Notes: a model not told the origin generated them from the letters alone. Positions 1 through 7,481 are shown, counted from the stretch's first letter. The stretch is 64,000 bases of DNA from Deltaproteobacteria bacterium (GCA_016219015.1 JACRCL010000002.1:25853-89852), one strand, 5' to 3'. A program made the numbers and translations.

Positions 1-95
1 TGCTTTAGATACTCTATCTCCGCCTTCAGCTCTGCCCTGACCCTCGCGGAGACCTCCTTGCCGTCGATAATGGACGCGGTTTTAAGGTTTTCCAT
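1..95 (-). CDS. folD: FolD N-terminus (methylenetetrahydrofolate dehydrogenase/cyclohydrolase), partial
   Basis: Only the first 31 codons are inside the window; the gene runs off the left edge. The peptide begins MENLKTASIIDGKEVSARVR and continues into a charged helix, matching the conserved FolD start (hydrophobic pair, DGK, then an A-x-x-R-x-E-L-K helix). FolD is a cytoplasmic enzyme that interconverts 5,10-methylene- and 10-formyl-tetrahydrofolate, the one-carbon pool fed by the glycine-cleavage operon at 14.8-19.3 kb. There is no Shine-Dalgarno; a sigma-70-like promoter (105-133) puts transcription start almost on the ATG. The call rests on a short stretch, but the motif is characteristic. 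Confidence 0.72.
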   Translation of the reverse strand, partial: MENLKTASIIDGKEVSARVRAELKAEIEYLK

Positions 96-104
96 AGGGT
101 TTTA

Positions 105-133
105 AGTATACTTTAAGGAGCTTGATTTTGCAA
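105..133 (-). promoter_or_regulatory. sigma-70-type promoter of folD
   Basis: On the minus strand TTGCAA is followed by 17 bases and TATACT. The ATG of folD begins 9 bases after the -10 box, so the transcript should be leaderless or nearly so. Confidence 0.6.
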
Positions 134-285
134 AGGATTTCAAAAAAAGGGCGGACCGTCGGCTTGGCCGGGGGCGGCTTAAATGAAGCGCTCGAAGCAG
201 GGGACAAAAGGCGCCTGACCCCCGCTCCTTTTCCTTGACATACGGAAGCGTTGGCTATTATTATGGAATTTAGGAGGGCAGATGG

Positions 286-597
286 ATGGGCTTTTGGGAA
301 AACGTAAACGATGAATTGAAGAAGGCTGTCGAGGAAGGCTGGACAGTCGTAAAAGAGAGCGCCAAGATAGGCAAGCTCCGCATCTCCATCCATAACCTGA
401 ATAAAAGGATAGAGAAGCACCTGGCCGAGATAGGCGGGGTAGTCTATGACTCGTCGAAGCTCCCGTGGGAGAACCCGCTTTCAAACCCCGAGGTCCTCAA
501 AATAATCGAGGCCATTAAGAAGATAGAGGCCGAGAAGAAGGACCTTGAGGCGGAGCTGCTTAAACTTAAGAGCAAAGAGGCCGGGGCAAAGCCTTAG
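286..597 (+). CDS. small coiled-coil protein, function unknown
   Basis: A 103-aa soluble, highly charged protein with no signal peptide or membrane segment. The N-terminus (MGFWENVNDELKKAVEEGW) is an amphipathic helix; the middle has an Ile/Leu heptad-like helix followed by the conserved-looking stretch LAEIGGVVYD, and residues 65-95 form a second Lys/Glu-rich coiled coil. This plan (GFW start, two helices around a LAxLGxxVY motif) resembles small uncharacterised coiled-coil proteins of Deltaproteobacteria and Nitrospirota, but I cannot name a family. The start has a good ribosome site (GGAGGG at 273-278); an out-of-frame ATG at 282 is ignored. It is monocistronic and divergent from folD. Confidence 0.7.
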   Translation: MGFWENVNDELKKAVEEGWTVVKESAKIGKLRISIHNLNKRIEKHLAEIGGVVYDSSKLPWENPLSNPEVLKIIEAIKKIEAEKKDLEAELLKLKSKEAGAKP

Positions 598-931
598 CCC
601 GCGTCCGTTATTTGACCGGAGCCGGAATATCCGGGAACCAGTTCGATCTTCTCGACCAAACCCCTCCTGAACCCGTTAATATCAATAATTCTTTTTAGTC
701 TTTTCTCTTTATAATAAACAGGGCATAGGGCGTAGCGACCGTAGGGATAGAGGAGGGACGGGCGAGCGGGGTGGAAGGCGTATTTCTTAGGAAGGTTCGG
801 CGGGCTCGTCATCCGTGAATGAGGCAAAGGGAGCCGAGCCCTATGCCCGAAAGCGCATGGCAATGCGCAAAAAGGATTTTCTGTAAAGGCGACAAGTAAG
901 TCAAAGAGACTTTAAACATAAAAGGCCCACA
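598..931. other. intergenic region holding repeat element A
   Basis: No coding signal. From 598 to about 718 the sequence is AT-rich with nothing recognised; 719-873 is dispersed element A (see separate entry); the rest is the leader of the antiporter gene. Confidence 0.6.
719..873 (+). repeat. dispersed palindromic element A, copy 1
   Basis: The element carries inverted terminal motifs GGGCATAGGG (721-730) and CCCTATGCCC (839-848), followed by a small hairpin GCGCAT/ATGCGC. A diverged copy lies in the opposite orientation at 28735-28888. There is no ORF; it looks like a non-autonomous, REP/MITE-type element. Confidence 0.7.
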
Positions 932-2908
932 TTGGAAAACATCCCCTTACTTAAAGATATAGTTATATTAATGGCCGTCTCGGTGCCCATAAGCATCGCG
1001 CTCATGAGGATGGGCCTGCCGACGGTCATAGGCTTTTTCCTCACGGGCGTGATACTCGGGCCTTACGGCTTCGGGCTTGTGACCGAGCTGCATAAGGTAG
1101 AGACCCTCGCTCAGATAGGCATAGTGCTCCTCCTTTTCACCATCGGCATCGAGTTTTCGATAGCGCGGATGCTCAACATCCGGCGTGAGGGCATCTTCGG
1201 CGGCGGGTTTCAGGTAATACTGACGACAACGATAGTCCTTTTGGCCGGGCTCGCCTTCGGGCAGCCCTTTTCAGTATCACTGCTGCTCGGCTTCATCATC
1301 TCCCTTTCATCTACGGCGATAGTATTGAAGCTCCTCGTGGACAGGGGGGAGGTGAACTCCCCGCACGGGAACCTGTCGGTCGGCGTATTGATATTCCAGG
1401 ACCTGTGCGTAGTCCTGATGGTCATGGCCATACAGACCATCGGCAAGGGCGCCCCGTCGTCGGCCTCCGGCATAGCGAAGGGGCTCGGGCTGTCTATCGT
1501 CACCTTCGCGCTGATAGTAGCGGGGGTCACCCTGATAATCCCGCGCCTTTTCAACCAGGTCGTAAAGCTTCGCAATCGCGAGGTCTTCATACTGACCATA
1601 GTCCTTGTCTGCCTGGGCACCGCGTGGCTGACGTCGCTCGCCGGGCTTTCGCTCGCCCTGGGCGCGTTCATAGCGGGCCTTGCCATCTCGGAGTCCGAGT
1701 ACTCCAACCAGATAGTGGCCGAGGTCATCCCGTTCAGGGATACATTCTCAAGCCTCTTTTTCATCTCGATAGGCATGCTCTTAGACGTTGGGTACTTCGC
1801 CTCCCACACGCTCATGATCGCACTCGCCGTCATCGCCATAATCGGCGTAAAGACGATAGTCCTTGCCGGGGTGGGGCAGGTATTGCGGTATCCTCTAAGG
1901 CTGTCGCTTATTGTAGGTTTGAGTCTCGCCCAGATAGGGGAGTTCTCGTTCATATTGATAAAGATGGGACAGGAATACGGGCTCCTTAACGAGGCGCTCT
2001 ACCAGGGCCTGCTGTCGGCTTCTATTGTGAGCATGGCGCTTACGCCCTTCATATACCAGAGGTCCGCGAAACTCGCTTACGGCATAGGGAAGTACTTCGG
2101 CCGGGGCGGGGCAAAGGAGCCGTCCAAGAAGTCCGCCCTCTCGAACCACGTGATAATAGTCGGCTACGGCCTTAACGGCAGGAACCTTGCCAGGGTATTG
2201 AAAGAAACAGCGATACCGCACCTCGTGATAGACATAAACATGGACAGGATACACAAGGCGAAGGCCGCCGGGCACAAGGCCTACTTCGGGGACGCGTCTC
2301 ACCCGGAGGTGATAAAGAAGATGGGCGTCGAGATGGCCAAGATGGTCGTCACGGCCATTTCAGACCCCATAACCACGAGGATGATAGTCAAGACGGCAAG
2401 GGAGATAAACCCGGCCGTCTCGATACTCGCGAGGACCCGTTACACGAGGGAGGTCGAGGAGCTCTACCGCCTCGGCGCGAACCAGGTGATACCCGAAGAG
2501 TTCGAGACCTCGGTCGAGATATTTGCCCGCGTGCTACGGGACTACAGGATACCCGGCAATATCATCCAGAACCAGATAGACCTCGTCAGGCAGGAGGGCT
2601 ACGCGATGTTCAGGAGCCCGTCGATAGCCGGAGAAAGGCTCGCCAAGCTCACGGCTGTTTTAGAAAAGACCGTGATGGATACGTTCTTCATAGACGGGGC
2701 CTGCTCCATAGCAGGCAAAACGCTCCGCGATCTTGACTTGAGGAAAAATACCGGCGCTACGATAATAGCGATAATAAGGAAGGGGGAGGCGAAGACGAAC
2801 CCGGCCGGGGACTTCGTCATCAACGAGGGGGACATACTGGTCCTCCTCGGCAGCCACGCCCAGTTGAATGCCGCTTTTGGTTTCCTTACCCAGGTCTGCC
2901 CGATTTAA
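932..2908 (+). CDS. KefB-type monovalent cation:proton antiporter (CPA2) with RCK domains
   Basis: A 658-aa inner-membrane protein. Residues 1-375 form the Na+/H+ exchanger domain with about 12 hydrophobic helices, including the GxxLGPYGFG loop and the FxxGxxLSSTAIVLKLL helix typical of CPA2 antiporters. A Lys/Ser-rich linker leads to a Rossmann TrkA-N domain near residue 405 (VIIVGYGLNGRNLA nucleotide-binding glycines), and a TrkA-C domain occupies about 570-655. By family knowledge it exchanges K+ or Na+ for protons under nucleotide control (Kef/YbaL group); the ion cannot be told from sequence. No KefF/KefG-like accessory gene is adjacent. The start is TTG with a poor ribosome site, so the exact start is uncertain. 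Repeat B1 abuts the stop codon. Confidence 0.9.
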   Translation: MENIPLLKDIVILMAVSVPISIALMRMGLPTVIGFFLTGVILGPYGFGLVTELHKVETLAQIGIVLLLFTIGIEFSIARMLNIRREGIFGGGFQVILTTTIVLLAGLAFGQPFSVSLLLGFIISLSSTAIVLKLLVDRGEVNSPHGNLSVGVLIFQDLCVVLMVMAIQTIGKGAPSSASGIAKGLGLSIVTFALIVAGVTLIIPRLFNQVVKLRNREVFILTIVLVCLGTAWLTSLAGLSLALGAFIAGLAISESEYSNQIVAEVIPFRDTFSSLFFISIGMLLDVGYFASHTLMIALAVIAIIGVKTIVLAGVGQVLRYPLRLSLIVGLSLAQIGEFSFILIKMGQEYGLLNEALYQGLLSASIVSMALTPFIYQRSAKLAYGIGKYFGRGGAKEPSKKSALSNHVIIVGYGLNGRNLARVLKETAIPHLVIDINMDRIHKAKAAGHKAYFGDASHPEVIKKMGVEMAKMVVTAISDPITTRMIVKTAREINPAVSILARTRYTREVEELYRLGANQVIPEEFETSVEIFARVLRDYRIPGNIIQNQIDLVRQEGYAMFRSPSIAGERLAKLTAVLEKTVMDTFFIDGACSIAGKTLRDLDLRKNTGATIIAIIRKGEAKTNPAGDFVINEGDILVLLGSHAQLNAAFGFLTQVCPI

Positions 2909-3050
2909 GGCTACCTCTAAAAATTGTTCTTTTTCCTGATCTCTGCGTCAGGGCAAAAATAAAAATGCTCACATATTACATATATGCTGCGCTTTTTATT
3001 TCCGCCCTTCCTTGACCTCAGAAAAAATTCCTAATTTTTAGAGGCAGCCT
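2909..3050 (+). repeat. dispersed inverted-repeat element B, copy 1
   Basis: A 142-bp element whose ends pair imperfectly over about 30 bases: CTCTAAAAATTGTTC at the left, and TTCCTAATTTTTAGAGGCAG at the right. It starts on the base after the antiporter stop codon. Related copies are at 9742-9885, 51016-51276 and 52575-52646, with a right-end remnant at 18123-18150. The RNA would form a long hairpin. Confidence 0.8.
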
Positions 3051-3053
3051 TAA

Positions 3054-3220
3054 TACGAACGCGATTATGGGTATGCCAGCCGAATCCCGGCGCTTTAGCG
3101 CCAGGGTTAAGGCTGGCAAATAAAAATGTTTTTCCTTGCCATCAAATTTCTCCTTATTTAAAGGAAAAATTTTCAATGTCTTTATACTTCGTTGTGCTCC
3201 TCGTCCAATCCTAAGACGTA
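3054..3220 (+). repeat. dispersed element E, copy 1
   Basis: This shares about 150 bases with 6977-7170. It contains two strong hairpins: TGCCAGCC...GGCTGGCA enclosing GGCGCTTTAGCGCC, and AAATTTCTCCTT/AAGGAAAAATTT. It then carries a tag, CTTTATACTTCGTTGTGCTC, that recurs at 6861 and 7104. No coding potential is seen. Confidence 0.75.
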
Positions 3221-3241
3221 CATACCCCTCTTTACCGAAAT

Positions 3242-3272
3242 AAAAAACCCCCTCCCTTTCGGGAGGGGGTTT
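3242..3272 (-). terminator. rho-independent terminator of the zinc-ribbon gene
   Basis: A perfect 11-bp stem (AACCCCCTCCC / GGGAGGGGGTT) with loop TTTC. On the minus strand it is followed by a T run and lies 25 bases after the stop of the gene at 3297-3587. Confidence 0.85.
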
Positions 3273-3296
3273 CAGTTTAGATGGACACAGAAAGTT

Positions 3297-3587
3297 TTAC
3301 CTGTCCTCGGGGAGCTTGTAGCCCTTGCCAGCGAACTGTACGCCGTCCGGGTCCTCGCACCTCGGGGGGGATACCGCGTGCACCCCGCCGCACTTGGGGC
3401 ATTTGCCCACGAAAGTCTTGAGGATAAACGCCTCTCCGCACCCCTGGCATTTTGTCTTCAACCCGCCGTCCGGGATTGGCGCGTTCCTCACGCCGCCGCC
3501 GTGCGCGTTATAGACGAACTCCACAAGCTCAATACCCTCTGAAAACGGACCACCGCCATTCGGCCCGCAGCTTCCGCAATCACCCAT
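3297..3587 (-). CDS. zinc-ribbon protein, function unknown
   Basis: A 96-aa soluble protein. The N-terminus has MGDCGSCGPNGGG, followed by an amphipathic segment (FSEGIELVEFVYNAHGGG) and then a classic zinc ribbon: KCQGCG at about 47-52 and KCPKCGG at about 62-68. A further C-terminal Cys lies near residue 77. Two CxxC knuckles some 15 residues apart should hold one structural zinc. The start has an ideal ribosome site (AAGGAGG, 6 bases before ATG), and the gene has its own terminator. I recognise the ribbon but not a named family, so the role (nucleic-acid binding or metal handling) is open. Confidence 0.8.
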   Translation of the reverse strand: MGDCGSCGPNGGGPFSEGIELVEFVYNAHGGGVRNAPIPDGGLKTKCQGCGEAFILKTFVGKCPKCGGVHAVSPPRCEDPDGVQFAGKGYKLPEDR

Positions 3588-3768
3588 TGTAAGACCTCCT
3601 TCAGATTAAAAATAGGAAAATATCGATAAATATAAGGATACTACAAATCCGCACGCGGTTCAAATGCAAATAATAACAGGGTTTAAGGGGCGGGATGGAT
3701 GATAAATGTCAGATTTGGGGCAAAATCATTATTACATATAGTCTCTGTAATTATCCCTTATAGAAATC

Positions 3769-3774
3769 TATACT
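3769..3774 (+). promoter_or_regulatory. candidate -10 box of the XRE regulator
   Basis: TATACT ends 8 bases before the ATG at 3783; no good -35 is visible and there is no Shine-Dalgarno. It would give a leaderless mRNA. Confidence 0.35.
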
Positions 3775-3782
3775 TCCGGCAC

Positions 3783-4031
3783 ATGGGTAAAAAACAAGCC
3801 GCTGACGAAAGATGCCTCGCCCTCGGGCAAAAGATAAAAAAACTGAGGGAGCTACGAGGTCAGACCCAGGAGGGCCTCGCCGAGAAGGCGGATATTGATA
3901 CAAGCTACATCGGGCAGATCGAGAGGGGGCTAAGGTATCCTTCTTTAAAAGTCCTTTTCAGGATAGCAGACGCGCTGAATGTAAAAATTATAGAACTATT
4001 TAAGGAAGTCAGTACCCAAAAAGCCAAGTGA
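3783..4031 (+). CDS. XRE-family HTH regulator (C-protein-like)
   Basis: An 82-aa protein made almost entirely of one helix-turn-helix domain: LGQKIKKLRELRGQTQEGLA, then a turn, then DTSYIGQIERGLRYPSLKVL and a dimerisation helix (ALNVKIIELF). It is close in size and layout to the controller proteins of restriction-modification systems and to small immunity repressors. The reading frame stays open upstream to 3699, but those codons are unlike a protein N-terminus and MGKKQ is the natural start. It is followed after 28 bases by a nuclease-like gene with a DNA-binding head, which fits an autoregulated cassette. No methyltransferase is nearby. Confidence 0.85.
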   Translation: MGKKQAADERCLALGQKIKKLRELRGQTQEGLAEKADIDTSYIGQIERGLRYPSLKVLFRIADALNVKIIELFKEVSTQKAK

Positions 4032-4059
4032 AGCTATTTCTTGTTGAACCGGGTTTGCC

Positions 4060-4794
4060 ATGAAACAGTATGAGGCTGTAATAAAAATTATGGAGGAGAA
4101 TGGCGGGTTCGCTACTCTTGGCTTTTTAAATCAGAATGTTTTGCGAGTTGAAGGTTGTGAGTGGAAGACAAAAACCCCTTTTGCAAGTATCCGCCGCATT
4201 GTCCAGGATGAGCGTTATTTCTTTAAAGTACGGCCTGGCCTATGGGCATTAAAATCCGCTAAAGGTAAACTTCCTCCGGAAATCCTGCCCGCGAAAGGCC
4301 AACCAAAGGCACAACAGGAAGAATATTCTCATACCTATTATCAGGGGCTGATTGTTGAACTTGGGAATTTCAACAAGTATAAGACATTTGTTCCAAATCA
4401 GGATAAAAACAGGCTTTATTTGGGCAAGAAACTCTCAGAGATAGCGACAGTTCCCAACATAAACAAGTTCAGCTACGATCATATTGTTCGTACAACCCAG
4501 ACGATAGACGTAACGTGGTTTAACGGAAGAAGTATGCCAGCAAGCCTTTTTGAGATCGAACATTCGACACCCATGCATAGTTCTTTATTGAAGTTCTTTG
4601 AGCTTCAGGATTTTCATGCTAACTTCCGTATAGTCGCCGACGCGGTTAGAAAAAAAGAGTTTCATGCAAAATTATCTTTGGAGGCTTTTAAGCCGATTTG
4701 CAATCGGATTGGGTTTTGGAGTTATGAAGAGGTAGTCGAATTGCATGCAAAAACAAGCGCAGTTATAAGTGTCGAAGCAAGGCTCGGATTATAA
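4060..4794 (+). CDS. HARE-HTH plus putative restriction-endonuclease-fold protein
   Basis: A 244-aa protein. Residues 1-67 match the HARE-HTH winged helix: the pattern is YEAVIKIMEENGGFATLGFL, then TPFASIRRIVQD, then a FFKVRPGLWALK ending. This domain is known at the N-termini of restriction endonucleases and chromatin proteins. After a Lys/Gln linker, residues 90-235 contain a Y/F-rich block (FVPNQDKNRLYLGKKLSEIA), and then TIDVTWF followed by a strand ASLFEIEHSTPMHSSLLKFF. An Asp followed about 15 residues later by E-x-E on a strand is consistent with a PD-(D/E)XK-type core, although the usual Lys is absent. Base composition is visibly more AT-rich than the neighbours. The nuclease role is inferred. 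Confidence 0.65.
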   Translation: MKQYEAVIKIMEENGGFATLGFLNQNVLRVEGCEWKTKTPFASIRRIVQDERYFFKVRPGLWALKSAKGKLPPEILPAKGQPKAQQEEYSHTYYQGLIVELGNFNKYKTFVPNQDKNRLYLGKKLSEIATVPNINKFSYDHIVRTTQTIDVTWFNGRSMPASLFEIEHSTPMHSSLLKFFELQDFHANFRIVADAVRKKEFHAKLSLEAFKPICNRIGFWSYEEVVELHAKTSAVISVEARLGL

Positions 4795-4809
4795 GGGACT
4801 GAGGTAAGA

Positions 4810-5010
4810 ATGGATTTCCCGGTAGACAAATGGGCAAAGGCTATTGCTGAAAGGCTAAGTGATGAATGGGACGGCAAGGCAGACTTTCCGGAAGATGCCG
4901 AGTTGTTGAAGGAGGTTTTAACAAAGGCGCTCAGCGCCGTCCCCGGCGAGTGCATGCGGTTAGTCGGCAGCGGAGTAATCGAAGAGTCATACTTTGAGCC
5001 GCTTGACTAA
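4810..5010 (+). CDS. 66-aa acidic protein of the HTH/nuclease-like island
   Basis: A small acidic protein (MDFPVDKWAKAIAERLSDEW start) with no cysteine cluster or membrane segment, predicted to be helical. It follows the nuclease-like gene by 15 bases with a GAGG-type ribosome site, so it is probably in the same transcript. It could be an antitoxin/immunity partner or a subunit. I do not recognise a family. Confidence 0.5.
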   Translation: MDFPVDKWAKAIAERLSDEWDGKADFPEDAELLKEVLTKALSAVPGECMRLVGSGVIEESYFEPLD

Positions 5011-5053
5011 AGCCAAATTAATAAGCAGAAAGCCTCGTTAAAGCATCCCCCCC

Positions 5054-6208
5054 TCACACCTTCTCATACGGGTCAAAGAGCTTTTTGAACTCGTCGAGGG
5101 CGAACCTGTCGGTCATGCCCGCTATGTAGTCGCAGACGACCCTGTGCTTGGCCGATTTTTCAATGAGCGAGTGCACGTGGGGCGGCAGGAGCTTGGGCGC
5201 CCTTAAGTACGCCTTGAAAAGCTCCTTTATTATCCTCTCGGCCTTGTCGGCCATCCTTATGACCCGGTGGTGCCTGTAGAGGTTCTCCCTCAGGAACTTC
5301 TTCAACTGCCTGTTCTTCTTCTCCATCTCGGGGCTGAACTGCGCGATGTTCTTCCCCCGCGCCCTTACGTCCTCTATCGAGGATACGCCCTCGGCCTCGA
5401 TGGTCTTTGATACCGTCTCGACAAGGTCGGTGACCTGCGCGTTTATTATGCTTATGATGGTCTGGTACTTGAGCACCTTCTGGTCCGACTCAGGGTACTG
5501 CCCCCTTATCCTCTCGTAGTTCGCCTGCCAGAGCTCGACATTTTTTAATTGGGCCGGGTCTAACATCTCTGAAGTGAGCCCGTCGTCTATGTCGTGGTTG
5601 TTGTAGGCTATTTCATCAGCTATATCGGCTATTTGCGCCTCCAGGCAGGGAGACTTGCCGTTCTCGTACTCGTCGTTCAGCTTCGGCCTGTCGTGCTCAG
5701 AGTTGTGCTTTACTATCCCCTCCCTTACCTCCCAGGTGAGGTTAAGGCCCGGAAAGCCGGGGTACCTCTTCTCAAGCTCTTCGACTATCCGCAGGCTGTG
5801 CGCGTTATGCTCAAACCCGCCGTGCTCGGACATAAGCTCGTTTAATACTGTCTCCCCGGAGTGCCCGAAGGGAGGGTGACCTAAGTCATGGGAAAGCGCG
5901 ATGGCTTCTGATAAATCTTCATTGAGGGCCAGAGCTCTCGCTATGGTGCGGGATATCTGGGCTACTTCGATGGTATGCGTAAGGCGGGTCCTGTAATGGT
6001 CGCCCTCATGGTAGACGAAAACCTGGGTCTTGTACTCGAGCCGCCTGAAGGCGTTGCAGTGTATGACCCTGTCCCTGTCCCTCTGGAAGGGGGTCCTGAA
6101 GGGGTGTTCCGGCTCTTTGTACCTGCGCCCCCTCGTGGAATTGCTCTTCGCCGCGTAAGGGGCGAGCCTCTGCGCCTCGATCTCGGAAAAGTTCATATTT
6201 TTAGCCAT
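5054..6208 (-). CDS. dgt: dGTP triphosphohydrolase
   Basis: A 384-aa HD-superfamily enzyme that hydrolyses dGTP (or other dNTPs) to the nucleoside and triphosphate, controlling dNTP pools in the cytoplasm. The metal site is visible: RTRLTHTIEVAQISR supplies the first His, HDLGHPPFGHSGE the HD pair, and EAQIADIADEIAYNNHDIDD the distal Asp. The N-terminus (PFRTPFQRDRDRVIHCNAFRRLEYKTQVF) is the usual Dgt substrate-binding stretch. Start: ATG at 6208 with AGGG upstream; a TTG two codons earlier is less likely. It is divergent from slp, and the slp promoter overlaps its start codon. Confidence 0.92.
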   Translation of the reverse strand: MAKNMNFSEIEAQRLAPYAAKSNSTRGRRYKEPEHPFRTPFQRDRDRVIHCNAFRRLEYKTQVFVYHEGDHYRTRLTHTIEVAQISRTIARALALNEDLSEAIALSHDLGHPPFGHSGETVLNELMSEHGGFEHNAHSLRIVEELEKRYPGFPGLNLTWEVREGIVKHNSEHDRPKLNDEYENGKSPCLEAQIADIADEIAYNNHDIDDGLTSEMLDPAQLKNVELWQANYERIRGQYPESDQKVLKYQTIISIINAQVTDLVETVSKTIEAEGVSSIEDVRARGKNIAQFSPEMEKKNRQLKKFLRENLYRHHRVIRMADKAERIIKELFKAYLRAPKLLPPHVHSLIEKSAKHRVVCDYIAGMTDRFALDEFKKLFDPYEKV

Positions 6209-6235
6209 TGACAAATCCCTAAAGGATAATACAAT
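6208..6235 (+). promoter_or_regulatory. sigma-70 promoter of slp
   Basis: TTGACA, 16 bases, TACAAT, then 6 bases to the slp ATG. The predicted +1 is the A of the ATG, so the mRNA would be leaderless. The -35 overlaps the dgt start codon on the other strand. Confidence 0.6.
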
Positions 6236-6241
6236 TTAGTT

Positions 6242-6838
6242 ATGAAAAACCTCATCCTCGTACTCGCGGCTCTTGTCGTCTTTGCAGGCTGTTCCGTCAT
6301 GCCCAAGACCATCTTGAAGGAGGTCGACCGGGATATCACCCTCGACATGGTCCGGTCGAGGCCCGAGCAGTTCGTAGGCAAAAGGGTCCTCTGGGGCGGA
6401 AAGATACTCGGCACCGATAATCTCGAAGAACATACCGAAATAGAGGTCCTCGAATCGAGCCTCGGGTACGACGACACGCCCGCGAACGGCACATCCAAGG
6501 GCCGTTTCATAATACAATCCAAGCAGTTCCTCGACAGCAACATCTACAAGGCCAATAAAAGGATAACCGTTGCCGGCACCATAAAGGGCGTCGAGGTGAG
6601 GAAGATCGGCAAGTCCGACTACCGTTACCCGATAATCACCCCGATAGATATGCGCCTTTCGGAGCAGCCACCGCAGACGCCTTACCCGGACTATTACAAT
6701 TATCCGCCCTATATGTACGGGCCTTACGGGCCATACGGGCCGTATAACCCGTTCTATCCTTCCTCGCCCTACGGGCCAACGCCTTACCCTTACAGGTACC
6801 CGTATCCGTGGCCGTATCCGTACCCGCCCTTCCCTTAA
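6242..6838 (+). CDS. Slp-family outer-membrane lipoprotein with Pro/Tyr-rich tail
   Basis: A 198-aa lipoprotein. The signal peptide ends in a lipobox LVVFAGCS, so the mature chain begins at Cys17 and is acylated. Residues 25-135 match the Slp (starvation-inducible lipoprotein) domain: a RPEQFVGKRVLWGGKIL strand-loop, then GRFIIQSKQFLD and KRITVAGTIKG. The last 60 residues are low-complexity repeats of Pro, Tyr and Gly (PYGPYGPYNP-type units), which the classical enterobacterial Slp proteins lack as far as I know. The gene is probably monocistronic and leaderless. Confidence 0.85.
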   Translation: MKNLILVLAALVVFAGCSVMPKTILKEVDRDITLDMVRSRPEQFVGKRVLWGGKILGTDNLEEHTEIEVLESSLGYDDTPANGTSKGRFIIQSKQFLDSNIYKANKRITVAGTIKGVEVRKIGKSDYRYPIITPIDMRLSEQPPQTPYPDYYNYPPYMYGPYGPYGPYNPFYPSSPYGPTPYPYRYPYPWPYPYPPFP

Positions 6839-6841
6839 TCG

Positions 6842-6925
6842 GTACGAGCGCGATAAAAGTCTTTATACTTCGTTGTGCTCCTCGGAAAATCCTCGACGTA
6901 CCGCAAAAAGTACGCCTGCGGTTTT
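6842..6925 (+). repeat. dispersed element E, short copy lacking the hairpin core
   Basis: This carries the flanks of element E (TACGAGCGCGAT, then CTTTATACTTCGTTGTGCTC, then CGCAAAAAGTACGCCTGCGG) but not the roughly 110-base hairpin-rich core present in the next copy. The two copies lie only about 50 bases apart. Confidence 0.7.
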
Positions 6926-6976
6926 CCTCGTCGCCCGCCTCGTCTAAAGCCATTTCTCGCGCTCTGAGCATTTCTT

Positions 6977-7170
6977 GGTACGAGCGCGATTATGGGTATG
7001 CCAGCCGAATCCCGGCGCTTTAGCGCCAGGGTTAAGGCTGGCAAATAAAAATGCTTTTCCTTGCCATCAAATTTCTCCTTATTTAAAGGAGAAATTTTCA
7101 AAGTCTTTATACTTCGTTGTGCTCCTAAGAAAAATCCTAAGACGTCCGCAAAAAGTACGCCTGCGGTTTT
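6977..7170 (+). repeat. dispersed element E, full copy
   Basis: The same flanks as the short copy, with the core inserted after the GAGCGCGAT motif. The core is shared with 3054-3220 and folds as two hairpins (TGCCAGCC/GGCTGGCA with inner GGCGCT/AGCGCC; AAATTTCTCCTT/AAGGAGAAATTT). Confidence 0.75.
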
Positions 7171-7176
7171 ACTTCT

Positions 7177-7325
7177 AAACCCCTCCCCCTTGACGGGGGA
7201 GGGCAGGGTGGGGGTGAAATGGGTTGTCGGTTTACGGTTATCAGCAGATAACGGACAACCGATAACTGATAACTTTCAAAAAAACTCACCCTTCCCTCAG
7301 TCCCCTCCCATCAAGGGAGGGGAGG
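7177..7325 (+). repeat. G/C-rich double hairpin element F
   Basis: Two strong hairpins, CCCTCCCCCTTGACGGGGGAGGG on the left written as stem CCTCCCCC/GGGGGAGG, and CCCCTCCC/GGGAGGGG on the right. They flank internally repeated GGTTGTCGGTT/AACCGATAAC sequence. It is typical of short dispersed bacterial repeats and could end transcription from either side. There is no coding potential. Confidence 0.6.
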
Positions 7326-7334
7326 TTAGCTGTC

Positions 7335-7472
7335 TTATTTCGGGCCGCAGCCGTCCTTTACGCCCCTCAAGAAGGCGAGATACTCGTCGTAGTACTCGTC
7401 CATGAACTCGAATATATCCTTGCCTTCCATGTCGATGCCCTTCTTACTTTTAAGGAACTCAAGAAAGGTCAT
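7335..7472 (-). CDS. 45-aa acidic protein downstream of queC
   Basis: A short but convincing gene. ATG at 7472 is preceded by AAGGAGGCCTT, an ideal ribosome site, and starts 9 bases after the queC stop. The peptide opens MTFLEFLKSKKGIDMEGKDI, has an acidic aromatic stretch FEFMDEYYDEY and ends in GCGPK. It has no membrane segment. Position and ribosome site argue that it is translated from the queC transcript. The function is unknown; the CGP end and acidic-aromatic centre do not match a family I can name. Confidence 0.6.
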   Translation of the reverse strand: MTFLEFLKSKKGIDMEGKDIFEFMDEYYDEYLAFLRGVKDGCGPK

Positions 7473-7481
7473 AAGGCCTCC

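Noticed and set aside
3783..5010. Complete type II restriction-modification system
   Set aside because: There is a C-protein-like regulator and a nuclease-like gene, but no methyltransferase on either side, so calling it an R-M system would overstate it.
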